Source: Azolla pinnata
Taxonomy: Eukaryota; Streptophyta; Polypodiopsida; Salviniales; Salviniaceae
NCBI GenBank assembly: GCA_037176905.1
Contig: JBBBWG010032374.1
Coordinates: forward strand, 1 to 42,275
Direction: 5' to 3'
Length of the DNA stretch: 42,275 bases
In this document: positions 25,301 through 36,755 of the stretch, piece after piece
How the letters are laid out: every line of letters begins with the position of its first letter
Position numbering within the stretch: position 1 is the first letter of the stretch
Program-made: the position numbers and the translations under genes
Notes under the pieces: model-generated
Seen by the model: the letters and a program-made list of their open reading frames with translations, nothing else
Databases searched by the model: none
Told to the model about the DNA's origin: nothing

Positions 25301-26700
25301 TTGCATATTAACATCTACGTATACTCACGTATGGAATCGATAACGGTACAAAGAGTTTGTGTGTCTTTTGTGATGATCTTGTTAATTTCCCTGCTGTTGT
25401 TTGATTTTGGACGTAGATGTATTCCATTTATTCACCTTGTATTTTCCTTGTTTCCCTTGGTAATCTACGTATTTAACATCCGCATATTTATGTATAAAGT
25501 TTTCGATACAGGACTCTACGTGTCTTCATAATCATGTTGATTTTTCATCCGTTTAATTCGATTCCATACATGATTTTATTATTCGCGTATCAAAATTTTC
25601 TATATTTTTTAAAGTTGTTTGATTCCGCGATATCTACCTTGTGTATAGATTAAAATATCACGCACGGAAATTATTTGTCAATTTGTGATGCATAAAATGT
25701 TTTTCAAATTAAAGTATGTATTTTATGCTCGAGATTATACGTTGCAATTTACTATGGATTCGCATACTAAGGTATGTACATGTCTTTATTCTCCTGGTTC
25801 TCCTCTTAATCCCTCTGTTTTAGCTTCCTGATTTCTGTTTGCATTCGTCCGGATTCTTACTTATTAGAGACAAAATCCGCATTCAGCCGTATTGGCCCAA
25901 GCATATGTCAATATTTCTTTCATTCATTCAGTCTTTCTAATCGGAATGCTAGATGCATCAAGCAGCCACATTCAGACAACAATGCTTTACCTGATCGAGC
26001 CTATGGAGCCCTCGCTTTTTACAATACAACATAAGAAGTTTTTCTTTGATATCAGCATTTTACGTTTCAAGTTAGACGAATGGCATCGTTGGGACCCTGC
26101 TTCGGTTTTAGGATGTACTTGTACGAGGTACATGTCACGAGTTATGGGTGGCCTCGGAGCATTAACATGATGCGCTCATCGAACTGCAGAAGGCAGATGC
26201 ATCGACAGTGCGCTCGGTGCTTGTAATTAAGGAGTCGGATCGACACGAGAATGGCATGCGTTATATCCCCAGATATTGGATCAACGTCGAGCCAAAACAT
26301 GATCAAGGTTTGCCTCGCATAAACTCGATTCGATCACTACGCATAGAACGGTAAGATGCACGAGTTTGTTGTTTTTTCCCCCCTCGTGTAGCTGGATGAG
26401 CTCACGCGACATCCTTTCGTATGTTGGTATGTAAAGCCACACTCAAATGCGAGCTTTCCTACGAGAATGCGACATCTATATACACCTTTTGTCGGAAGAG
26501 CAACATTGAGCCAGATCGTCAGCTTTTCCCGAATCACAGGATAGTAGCAACAGGGGAGCCAGATCAGAATCCCGATCTCATCAAATCGGGCAATCCAGCA
26601 TGGCACCCGTGAAGGCCTATTATATGGTTCTCTCCTCGATCTTCTACTCGATATATATCGTTCCCGACAATATGCTTCCAGGAGAACAAGTCCCTCAGAG
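25300..26700. other. Unclassified intergenic sequence
   Basis: Diverged satellite remnants continue to about 25500 ('tttccttgtttcccttggtaatctacgtat'). From 25560 to 26700 I see only unique AT-rich sequence becoming more balanced. Open frames at 25892-26170 (+, 92 aa) and 26337-26705 (-, 122 aa) have no recognised motif or splice context. Confidence 0.5.
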
Positions 26701-28150
26701 GACACAGGTTCGAAGAAGCTTTCGTAGATCAGATTAAGATGAAAATGCTTTCACAAGTCGAATCAAGCCAGCCCAGCCCAACACACGAGGTCGGCTTCAC
26801 GGTCTGCAGATCCTCTCAGAACAGAAGGAACCGTATCTGATGATCATCCGAGTAGCAGTGCTACTATCAGTCCGACAGGGTCGGACAAACCAAGTTCAGA
26901 CGTGCGAAGTACGATCGCACTAGAACCGGCTAGCCCCGTCGTTCCCCGTCGATCGGAACGACTGCGTAGATAATTTCGGTCCAGACACAAATGCTTTCCT
27001 CACATATGAGTGGATGTACAAACATTAGTATATCTCTCTTTTCTTTCACAAATCGGATCAAAAGCCAAATGAAAATGGTTTCACAGACCAGATCAAAAGC
27101 CGGATGAAAACGTTTTCGCATATCGGATCAGTCCAGATGAAAAAAAAGTGTTCACAGAATCAAATCAGTCCATATTGAGAAAGCGTTCACTGACCAGGTT
27201 AACAATCTAGATGAGAAAGCGTTCATTGATCAGAGCAGTCCAGATGAAAAAAAGCCTTCACAGATGATCAGATGAGAGCCGATCAACATCAGCGCAAATG
27301 ACATGATAAGAACAAAAACAGATCGGAGGGCATTTCTGTGGTTATATAAAATGTTTTCACGGATCGGATCGGATCGGATCAGCCCAGATGAAAAAAAAAG
27401 CGTTCATAGATCAGATCACTCCAGATTGAAAAAGCCTTCATCGACCAGGTCAACAGTGAAAGCCTTTCACTGATCATAACAGTTCAGATAAAAAAGCTTT
27501 CATCGATGATGATCAAACGAGGGCAGATCGCATCAGGGCAAATGCTACGATAAGAACAGAAGCAGATTGGAGGGCATTTCCGTAGTTATATAAAATGTTT
27601 TCACGGATCGGATCAATCCAAATGAAATGAAGCGTTCACGGATCGGATTGGATCGGATTAGTCCAGACGAAAAAGCATTCACCAACCAGGTTAACAGTCC
27701 AGATGAGAAAGCTTTCATTTATCATAACAGTTCAGATGAGAAAGCTTTCATTTATCATAACAGTTCAGATGAGAAAGCTTTCATTATTCATAGCAGTTCA
27801 GATAAAAACGCTTTCGCTGACGATGATCAAATGAGAGCAGATCACATCAGGGCAAATGCTACGATAAGAACAGAAGCAGATCGGAGGGCATTTCCGTAGT
27901 CATATAAACTGTTTTCCCGGATCGGATCGGATCAATCCAGACGAAAAAGCATTTCACCGACCAAGTTAACAATCCGGATGAGAAAGCTTTCATCATCGAT
28001 CATAACAGTCCAGATGCAAAAAGCTTTCCACTGATGATGATCAAATGAGAGAGCATATCAGATCAGATAAGATCAGATAAGATCAGATAAGATCAGTTCA
28101 GATGAGATCTACTGAAAAAACAGAAGCAGATCGGAGGGCATTTCCGTAAT
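26700..28150. repeat. Higher-order tandem repeat ending at the CWC25 promoter
   Basis: Degenerate short units of the type 'cagatgaaaaagcgttcac..atcagatca' are organised in a larger unit. Its end block, 'cagatcggagggcatttc' followed by an AT-rich TATA-like sequence, occurs near 27320, 27563, 27878 and 28128 (spacings about 243, 315 and 250 bp). Copy 3 contains three 33-bp repeats (27700-27800). A 10-mer run 'gatcagataa' lies at 28060-28095. The last copy sits next to the CWC25 leader. Confidence 0.85.
27700..27800. repeat. 33-bp tandem repeat, three copies
   Basis: Three near-identical copies of a unit beginning 'cagttcagatgagaaagctt'. 33 bp is 11 codons, so a forward open frame (27627-27899) reads SSDEKAFIYHN repeatedly. 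No spacers separate the units, so this is not CRISPR-like. Confidence 0.85.
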
Positions 28151-28362
28151 TATACAAAACTACGGGACCTAATCTAAAACCGCAAACAGAACACAGAAAA
28201 TCGAGAGCGACTCGATCTGCGCAGAACAGCGAGCGACAGAGCAGCGAATCGATCTGCGCAGAGAGCAGCGAATCGATCTGCGCAGAGAGCAGCGAGCGAG
28301 AGAACGAGGGGAAGCGCCATCGCCGACAGATCCACGGGGACCCTCCTCCGACTTGCTCCCGC
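28128..28362 (+). promoter_or_regulatory. Probable CWC25 core promoter and 5' leader
   Basis: The final copy of the upstream repeat ends in 'ttccgtaattatacaaaact', a TATA-like stretch about 200 bp before the ATG. The leader then has a 24-bp unit ('cgaatcgatctgcgcagaga' core) in at least two exact copies at about 28240-28290. Transcription start is inferred to be around 28180-28200; no direct evidence is available. Confidence 0.45.
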
Positions 28363-31300
28363 ATGGCCCTCAAGTTCCTCAACAAGAAGGGATGGCACAC
28401 CGGAAGCCTCCGCAACATCGAGAACGTCTGGAAGGCGGAGCAGAAGCACGAGGCCGAGGCGAAGAAGCTCGAGGAGCTGAAGAAGCAGATCCAGGACGAG
28501 CGGGAGGCGCAGGAGTTCCGCCTCCTCCAAGAACAAGCGGGCCTCATACCGTAAGTTCCGTCTTTCTTCGCTCGTATTGGAAGGTTGTAGGGTTAGATTT
28601 TGTGCTGGGTAGAAATTTTCAGGGAAGAAAGCGTCCAGAGCTTGTGATTCCCTTTTCTGAATGCCCTTAAGATCCTACCATTTGCTCGAAATCCCCCCCA
28701 TTCGCCTAGAAGGAGAGAAGGGAGTAATTGGACCATACGATTTGTCGACTAGCACAGAAAATTGTTCCACAAGGAAGAGGTCTATGATTAGGCATTTGGG
28801 TTAAAAAAAAAAGAAGAAAGCAAAACCCTCCAGTCATTTCCTGGAGGATTGATGGACCATATTGTTGCTCAAATATCAGTTCTCAATTGGCATGGACAAT
28901 CCATCTCTAAAAGGAAGAGGGTTATGGCTGGCTCGAGTAAGCAAAGCGACTCCCCTTCACTTATTCCTTCGAGTTCTCTTGAAAAACAAAAATGGAGAAT
29001 CAGTTGGCCATACAACTGCTCAAATATAGTGTATAATTTATTCCCCTTCAAGAACTCAATCACAGGGCGTTTGGGTAAACCTGGCTGGGTGTGTTTCAGG
29101 GTTCTTTGGTCGACGATGCATTGAGAGTAATGGAATTGTGATGTTGCCCTACTGTCAAAACTTTCCTTTTCATTGATAATTGCAATATTCTCCTTGGCCT
29201 TCTTTCTAAATTGGACCTACATCCTCTGGGCATGAACTAAAAAATGTCTTTGTCACTTTATGAATCATCTCGAAACTTTACTTGTCATGATGGGCCAAAC
29301 GAAACTTCAAGGATTGTGCACGAATGATATCAACAGGGTGGTGTTCTGAGGTTGGTTTCACAAATAGTTGGGGTAATTCTCGATCCTAGACCCTAGACTA
29401 CTAGTGGTGGGTGGAATCAACATGATAGCGGTAGAGATAGAGCTTTTCTAATGGCTAGGGCAAGACCAGAAAATTGAGCTAGAAATGTCTGACGAGTGTA
29501 AACTACTTGCAGTTGTTGCAGATAATACCGTTTTTAGTTGGAAATCCTGCCAACACAGAAATCTGTGGCTCATCCATAGTTGTGTATAAGTTTGATATAT
29601 GATTAGTGTATAATTGCTGTTCTGTGTACGAAATAAAAATTTGTTATTGTGTGCCATGTTGGACTGATTAGATTACATTTATGACGCAGACTATAAAAAT
29701 ATGTTGCCTGTCAAATTCAATTTCATGTCTACCCGTGGTATAGTACAACTTAGGAAGGTCTATTGCCATAAAAAAGCAATGGAATAAGAGAGACTCACAT
29801 AAAAAAATCAGAACGAAAAACAAGCGTTGGTCTCTGATATGGTTAGATCAAAACAGGAAGATTGATTGCAGTTGGACTTTATCCATCACTTTGCTTCAAA
29901 CATACCTTTTTAACATGATTCTTGGATTGATCTGAACCTGAAGCTTCTGGTTTTTCAAATGCAGGACAAAGAATCATATCATGTAGTTTTTCTTTGTTTA
30001 TCAAATCAATTTAATTGGATTGTCTATGAATTCAGCTTGCCTGTTCCGTGTGTTTGTGATTTTCAGAAAGCAGGAACGTTTGGAATTCCTCTATGACTCT
30101 GGTTTAGCAGTTGGAAAAGTTTCAACGGATGAGTATTTGCTTGGGAAACCTGTTGAACCTGAAAAAGCACAGTCTGAGATTGAGAAGGTGAAATCTCTTC
30201 CTGGCGTCAATTGAATAAGAATTTCAGTATCCAACGATCACTATTCTGTTTATTTCCCATTTTGAGGGTTTCTTTTCTTATCTTTGTGTTTTTATTAGTT
30301 TTACACAGCTTTGCTATCGTTTTTAAAGTATATCTTGGCACTCATTTGCTCTCCTTTCAATTATTAGTTTAGGGCATAGATATCCGAGTCCTACTTGACT
30401 AATATTTGTGGATTGTTCCTTCTGCACATTCGCAAGTACTCTCTCCTCGTTTGTTTTGTAGCAACATTTTTCATGAGCGCCATGCCACTTTCCTACTGTA
30501 TTGTGCCCATTGCAAAAAAAAGCTTGATATGCAAAACGAAATTTCTAACAATTGGAAATTTGAACAGGTAGCAGCTACCCCTGGTTCACTATTTGTTGAA
30601 GAGAAGCCACAATCAGCAAATGATCAATGGCGAAAACTTCATTCTGATCCCCTTTTACTTATAAGGCAACAGGAACAAGCTGCACTTGCACGCATTAAGA
30701 ATAATCCTGTGAAAATGGAGATGATAAAGAAATCGGTATGTACATGTAAACATCTAAAAAACATTTGAAATCTAGTTTTGTGTTGTGAAATACAATAATG
30801 AAGAGGAAGGTAACATATGGTATAGTTGTTTTCTAGCTTGTGGCAGTGTAGTTTCTTACTCAGGCTGTGTGGTGCTAGAATTAGGGCTGATTTTCTCGTC
30901 GGAGACCTATTTGTACCATATCATGGTAATAAAGTGCATTTGCTAATGGCGGTATGTGCAATTACAACACTTCTGCATATTGCTATATGTTTAGTTTAGA
31001 AAAGATAACATGTATCAATGATCTCTCAACCTAGCTGCATCAGAGATGTTTTGCTACAGAAAATTTCACTCCAGCTGTTACTCCATTTTCTCATCCATTC
31101 TATGTTTTCCTATACAAGATTGTGGAGAAGATCTCAAAGAAGGAGAAGAAGCATAGGAATAAAGAGAAGAAGCACAAGGAAAAGAAAAGGAAAAGGAAAC
31201 ATTCGTCTGAGTCTGAAGAATCTATGGACAAAGCCCAAAATAAGGATAAAGAAAAGGACAAGGCTGACGATGTACATGATGGGTATAGGAATTCCAGAAA

Positions 31301-32471
31301 AGAAGGGAGGGAGGCCGAATACATTCAACATATTAGTAGAAACGAGCATCCCAGGAGAAGGCATGATAGCCCTGATTCTGAAAGAGAAATGCGGCAAAAT
31401 GCATTTCAGGGACACGGAAGTCCCAGGAAAAGGCATGATAGCCCTGATTATATTGGAGAAAGGCGGCGAGATGCAAATGGGAGGCAGAGGAGTCCAAGGA
31501 GGGGGCATTCCAGTCCTGATTCTGTAGGGCGAAAAGCATATACGAGGCAGGAGAGTCCTAGGAAAAGGCATGATGATAGCCCTGATTATGTTGCAGAACA
31601 GAAGCGAGATGGATATGCAAGGAATCGGTCAATAAAGGCTGCAAGGTCTTCCAAGGAACATGTATCTTCAAAACAAAGTACAGGAGATAGCGATGAGCGC
31701 CATGACAGCCGATCGAGTCCTAAAAGAGGATTTAACAGGCATGATAGTAGAAACCTGGATGGTGGCGAACCCAAGCATGATACGCATAGAGAAGACGAAT
31801 CAGGAAAAATGAGAATGTCATTCAAAGAACGTGACCTGACAAAGGCAAAAAACAATATCCAACAAGAAAGGTATGATAGGTCTAGGAGTCCCAGGAGAAT
31901 GTCCAGAAGCCCAAGAAGTAGAGAGAACTATTCTTGGAGGCACGATGATAGTCCTAAAAGAGAATCCAGGAGTTGGCGCTGTAGAAGCCCTCATAGAAAT
32001 CAGTATGAAAGAAGACGTGGTTGTCCAGATGTGTCGGATATCGATAGACCGGGGTTGAGATCAAGTAAAAACAAAGAAATTGCAGATGAGCCAAAAGTTG
32101 AAGCTAACGGGAGGGAGGGTGTTGGTTCAAGTACCAGTGAATTGAACAGACAGAGTAACAAATCTAAAGTGGGAAAGCTCTCTGAAGAAGAGAAGGCAGA
32201 ACGCCTGAGAGCAATGCAGATGGATGCAGAGATTCATGAAGAGCAGCGCTGGCATCGTCTCAAGAAGGCCTCTGATGCCGATAAGCTTGAAGAAGCAAGG
32301 GCAACCAGTAATAAAGGTAAAAACTTTCTTGATTCGACTGCAAGGAATATCTATGGGGCAGCAGCTGAAGGGCAAAACAATGCTTCTGTAGAAGAGAGCG
32401 TAAGAAGGCGTGCGCATTTTATCAAGCGATCCATAGGGGACAGTAATGAAAACACTTTCCAAAGATCTTAA
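28363..32471 (+). CDS. CWC25: Pre-mRNA splicing factor CWC25 homologue
   Basis: Four exons: 28363-28550, 30067-30187, 30568-30735 and 31119-32471 (stop TAA), all GT-AG and in phase, giving about 609 aa. The N-terminus MALKFLNKKGWHTGSLRNIE and the helix that follows (to about residue 50) form the conserved CIR_N/CWC25 motif. The next two exons (RLEFLYDSGLAVGK, then WRKLHSDPLLLIRQQEQAAL) match the CWC25 domain. In yeast and human, CWC25 joins the spliceosome after Prp2 and promotes the first catalytic step. Exon 4 encodes a basic Lys/Arg tract and then an RS-like region with RHDSPD and SPRR repeats, typical of nuclear speckle splicing proteins, and a conserved C-terminal segment (LSEEEKAERLRAMQMDAEIH). 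The gene diverges from TAF1 across about 4.9 kb of satellite. Confidence 0.95.
28551..30066 (+). other. CWC25 intron 1 (1.5 kb)
   Basis: GT-AG intron after the conserved N-terminal exon. Bases 28640-29060 are weakly repetitive ('aaggaagagg...tatg' near 28770 and 28910). No gene or RNA element was recognised. The short open frames here (64-91 aa) are not supported. Confidence 0.65.
31350..31630 (+). repeat. 72-bp in-frame repeat in CWC25 exon 4
   Basis: Four diverged units start at 31350, 31422, 31494 and 31557 (periods 72, 72 and 63 bp). Each encodes about 21-24 aa with the core SPRKRHDSPD followed by an acidic or Arg-rich tail. This is an expansion of the RS-like tail and a source of length variation between homologues. 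Confidence 0.8.
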
Positions 32472-34252
32472 GCAAGAATGTACACAATCCTGCAGCTCAA
32501 ATGAACAGGAGCTGCTGAGCGCAGTTGGCACCCCGAGCATTGTTGATCGTCATGTTTTGCTTTCCAAATCAATGGGGGGTATATATAGCGGTGTAGTTGC
32601 TTTATATATTGACCAAAAGATCATTCAGCAGGCCTTGTCTATTGCCTTCAGCTGCTGTAAGCATGTACTTATGCTCAACACCTCAAGAGTATTTGTTTTT
32701 CATGTCAGTTGTCAGACATACTTAACAAAGTTGTTACTCCGTTTGAATGATGGGAATGCTTGGTCTTTCTCTCCATAGGATGAGCTTCAGCTCAACAAAG
32801 TGCTGCGTAATCCAGCAAGAAGAAGATTCCATTCTAGTTGAAAGTGCACTGAACATTCCACAGAAACAGAACCCATAAAGAATTAGGACTTGCACTAATC
32901 TAACAGCCCTTGATTGAGTAAACTTCACAGCGTGCGCTTACAAAGATGCATACTGTATAAGAAAGAAAGGTCGTTCTAGAATTACTCTATGAAGTATAAA
33001 ATGCCTCAGAACTGCAATCTCAAAACTGTTCTGTGCAGTCTATTGCTAACCTATGCTAATTTCCAAGTTCTATGTATTTACAAAGTACTTTATGTTCATG
33101 AATTGATGGAGATATTGATATGCTGATTGGCCTAAGATTTTCTACCAGAAATGAAGGGATTTGCACTTGTTTGCAATTTGTATGAATGTTCAAGAAAACA
33201 ACCTCTTGGACTCGAGAAAACAGGTTGACTAAAACAAGCATCAAAGTAACGAGAAGCACAATAAATTAGAGTCATGTGATGTAGAATTGATGTTCTTCAA
33301 CGTTCTTCAACAGTTAAGCTTTAGGGTTTTTTAGCTGCTACAATTTGAATGTGTTACCTATGCAGCCAATAATTGATAGATGCAATCCTCAGAGTTAATG
33401 CCGATATATTCGCTAAATTGGAAAAGACCTCATATGAGGTACACAATCCTCATATCATCACTAACCAATTGCATTCAAAATTCCTTGATCCAAATTTCAA
33501 GTTTTGCAGCATCATAGGATGTGTTACTTGATCATAATTTCACTCGAATAGGCAATACAAAGAAAAAGCCCAGCCCTGTGCTAGGATCCTGCTGGTGAAG
33601 GATCACAAGCAAAAGATGAGGAAATTTGCATGAATGACATATCCTTAATTTACACGTTCAAAACAAAACCATTATTCACATTCCTTTACCCAAATGTCCG
33701 TCAGAAAAGAAACATCCAAGCAAAGGATTCCTTGTGTGATGCAACCTTACTGATTGTCCATTTCATTTTATTGATGCTGCATAAGCTTGTACATGTTGAG
33801 CAGAGCCAATTATTTTGAGATGAATTGCAGCAAAATGCTATAAAACCCTCTGCTCAACTAATTTGAGATGAATTGCGGCAAAAAGCTACAAAACCCCAAT
33901 GGAACTTGAAGGTATGACATGAAGATTGGATTCTCATGTCTCCCAAAAAATACTCGGCAACATACATGTGCATGTCCTTTCAAACATTTTCAAACCGAAG
34001 AATGTTTTTTAGGATTAAAAAATGTTTTGAGCTAGATTGCAGCAAAATGCTACAAAACCCCATCATCTTGATAGTAACATGAAGATCAGATCACCATGTC
34101 TCAAAAATATGCATTTTTTCTTGAGGAAATACATGCACATGTATTCTTCTCAGAATGTCTCCATTCTTACAAGAGTTTTATGCCTTCGTATATATATAAT
34201 CTGTTGTGGGCTTTCCCACTTCAAGGTCACATTCCTGTTTCCCCCCTAGGGT
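32472..34252. other. Convergent intergenic region between CWC25 and COX19
   Basis: It contains both 3' ends. A diverged duplication lies at about 33817-34150: 'gagatgaattgcagcaaaatgctac'-like blocks near 33817, 33865 and 34029, the last two extending about 115 bp at a 164-bp offset. No gene was recognised. Confidence 0.6.
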
Positions 34253-34769
34253 TTAAGGTTTAGGGTTTTTTTCTGTAGATAACCTGCTGTCTGAAACACT
34301 TATCTCCTTAAATCCCAACAGTGCTAAGTCTTGCTTTGCCATTAAGTTCCTGCAAATACAAGTGGAGTATATACCCATAACCCATAGAAGAGAACAAGTA
34401 AAGCATGAGTTACCATAACCCTAGTAGAGCTTTTAATTAGGGAATAGAAGAATCCATACTTCTCCATTCGGCATTCGAGATATCGTTTCGATAAGCTTCG
34501 GCATTTCTCAGCTTCAAGTTGGTTTTGCTTGAGACAAGACATGTAATCCTTCATAGCCTGTACTCCACGAGTAGGAGATTTGATTGCAGATTACATAGAG
34601 AACTACAAACGGGCAAAACCCACGAGAGAGACGAACAAAGGAGATAGAGAACAAGAGAACAGGAATATACCTCCTTGCACTCTTGAAAATGATCCAATGG
34701 AAAAACTCCCTTTTCTGGAGCAACAGGTTGCAAACCACGAGCTCCGCCAAATGCACCACCAGAGGCCAT
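34253..34769 (-). CDS. COX19: Cytochrome c oxidase assembly protein COX19 (twin CX9C)
   Basis: Three coding exons: 34769-34671, 34557-34460 and 34349-34253 (stop TAA), in phase and GT-AG, giving 97 aa. The N-terminus MASGGAFGGARGLQPVAPEK and the KGVFPLDHFQEC motif match plant COX19. The CHCH fold has both CX9C motifs, C31-C41 and C52-C62, with the first motif split by intron 1 and completed correctly by splicing. COX19 is a small soluble protein of the mitochondrial intermembrane space that supports copper delivery and redox balance during complex IV assembly, with COX11 as a known partner. Import of such proteins relies on MIA40-type oxidative folding, so no cleavable presequence is expected. 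The last codons overlap a telomere-like AAACCCTAAACC motif. Confidence 0.93.
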
Positions 34770-35666
34770 ATCTAGGCTTTTGTCATGTATTAATCTGCAA
34801 CAGAAAAGAAACATCATAGAGATTCCTTGTATTCAGTGCATAATACCCATCATCACCTACTAGAGATACATGCACATCGAGCTCCTAAAATCACAAGAAT
34901 AATATAGAACCAATCCATCAGACTGAGCTCCTGCCGATGCCATAGCTTGAAGCTTACAGCTGGTTACATAGCCCATGTCATGGCTTGATGCTTTCTAGCA
35001 AAGACAGACGAGGCATGAATGTATGGCTGGGCGTGGCAGCTTACAACACATAGATCGCAGGATACGGACTACATAGCTCCTAAAATCACAAGAATAATAT
35101 ACAACCAATCCATCAGACTGAGCTCCTGCCCGTGCCATAGCTTGAAACTTATAGCTGGTTACATGGCCCATGTCATGGCTTGATGCTTTATAGCAAAAAC
35201 AGACGAGGCATGAATGTATGGCTGGGCGTGGCAGCTTACAACACATAGATCGCAGGATAAGCACTGAAAAATCCACATAAACTAACAAAATTCTACACAG
35301 ACAGAGCACAATGCATACATACATATGCACAAACAATACGTGCCGAGAGTACAGACACGACATAAGTCCAAACTGTTGTGTGCCAGTTACTTGCAAATTG
35401 CAAGACAAGAAAAGGGCAAATGTTTTGGCATACAGCAAGCACTTTCCACAGTAGGAAGACCGCTGGGGGGATTTGCAATCTCCAGAAACCCTAGCCGCCT
35501 CCACACAGTCGAGTCGTATAAAGAAGAAAAAGAACGAGAAGCGATCGGAGAGCGGGCCAGTGCAGCAGTACGACATGCGGTCGAGAGCTACGGGAAGAGA
35601 AAAGGGAGGAGATCAGAGAGAGTAACCTGATCGAAGCCTGCTGCAGAGGAGAAAGGACGACGCCAT
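34770..35666 (-). promoter_or_regulatory. Probable spliced COX19 5' leader with two short upstream ORFs
   Basis: A strong acceptor (TTTCTGTTGCAG) ends at 34795, 25 bases before the COX19 ATG, so the leader is probably spliced. A candidate upstream donor is CGATCAG|GTTACT at 35626. Joining the two gives an upstream ORF, MASSFLLCSRLRSD then stop, and a second one of four codons (MTKA) just before the main start. The 832-bp intron between them contains the 184-bp tandem duplication. The acceptor is clear; the donor is a best guess. Confidence 0.4.
34881..35259. repeat. 184-bp tandem duplication
   Basis: Units at 34881-35064 and 35076-35259 (offset 195 bp) are nearly identical, differing at about ten positions. 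They begin 'gctcctaaaatcacaagaat' and end 'cgcaggata'. They lie in the presumed COX19 leader intron and produce a repeated peptide in the 193-aa reverse frame, which is not a gene. Confidence 0.92.
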
Positions 35667-35696
35667 CGCTGAAGATCGAGGAACTGAACTCTGTGT

Positions 35697-36360
35697 TTCT
35701 GCACACGCACATGCATACATACATGCAAATGCATTCATACATACATACATACATGCATGCATGCACCCACACATACATACATGCATGCATGCATGCATGC
35801 ACACATACATGCATGCATACACGCATACACATACATAGATGCAGATGCAAATTCGCACACATACATACATAGATGCATAAGCACGCAGACAGATACATTG
35901 ATGCAGCTCGTTCACATGCATACGTACATACATAGATGCATAAGCACGCATGCGCATACGCATGCATGTACACATACATATATACGTATTATACACATTC
36001 AACATCGGTATACACGTACTCGATGCATGCATGCATGCATGCACACATACATACATGAATGCGCGCGCACACAGATGCATGCATACATACATATATAGAT
36101 GCAAACGTACATACATACGTATGTACATCGACGCACACATGCATGCATGTATGCATGCATAGATGCATGCAAACATACGCATGGAGCACACACACACATA
36201 CATACATACGTACGTACATAGATGCATGCAAACATACGCATATAGTACATACGTACATACATACATACAAGATGCATGCAAACATACATATATAGATGCA
36301 AACACACAGACACATGAATACATACATGCATGCATGCACACATACACACATACAACATGC
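35697..36360. repeat. Alternating purine-pyrimidine array (ACATACATGCATGCAC family)
   Basis: About 660 bp of CATA, CATG, CACA and TATA tetramers with short interruptions ('agatgca' about every 70-80 bp). Bases alternate R-Y nearly throughout. Open frames of 70-249 aa occur in many frames on both strands, all simple repeats of Met, Cys, Tyr, Val or His, Thr. No coding value. Confidence 0.92.
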
Positions 36361-36755
36361 ATTGACTTTTGCAGTTAAACTTGTACCCGATGACCGACAT
36401 TCATCTCATGTCTCCCGCAGAGAAAGCAGAGTCTGTTTTGCCGCCTGCCAATTACTGGCTTTTTTCTCCCCCTACTCAGCTGGGAAGCGAGCGGGGAAAA
36501 AGGAATACATTAACACATGAACAACAACATGGGTACAAGATGCAGGAGGCAGCTGGCATATAGACATAATCGATTGGTCTAGCCAATCGATCAAACATAG
36601 AATCATGATACAAATGCGAATACATATAGATTTAATATGCCTTTCTGATGTTTCCAGAAAGTTGCCGGTGACAGCAGCAGCAGGCTGAGGTTGACAGATC
36701 CGCTAGGCGAAAATGCATACATTCAATGATGCCCCAGGGCATGGGGGCTCGGAAG
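36361..36755. other. Intergenic, lipase 3' flank
   Basis: Unique sequence after the tetramer array, presumed to hold the lipase 3' UTR and polyadenylation region on the minus strand. Nothing else was recognised. Confidence 0.6.

Noticed and set aside
26337..26705. 122-aa reverse frame
   Set aside because: No recognisable domain, no repeats or splice context, and a length not surprising by chance.
27700..27800. CRISPR-like array
   Set aside because: The 33-bp units are contiguous without unique spacers, and the genome is a plant nuclear one.
35627..35666. First exon of a separate targeted protein starting MASSFLLCSRLRSG
   Set aside because: No matching downstream exon was found on the minus strand. 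A COX19 leader exon with a uORF is simpler.
35491..36400. Reverse frames of 120-249 aa rich in Met, Cys, Tyr and Val
   Set aside because: Translation of the tetramer array in several frames at once; no real gene would be open in all of them.
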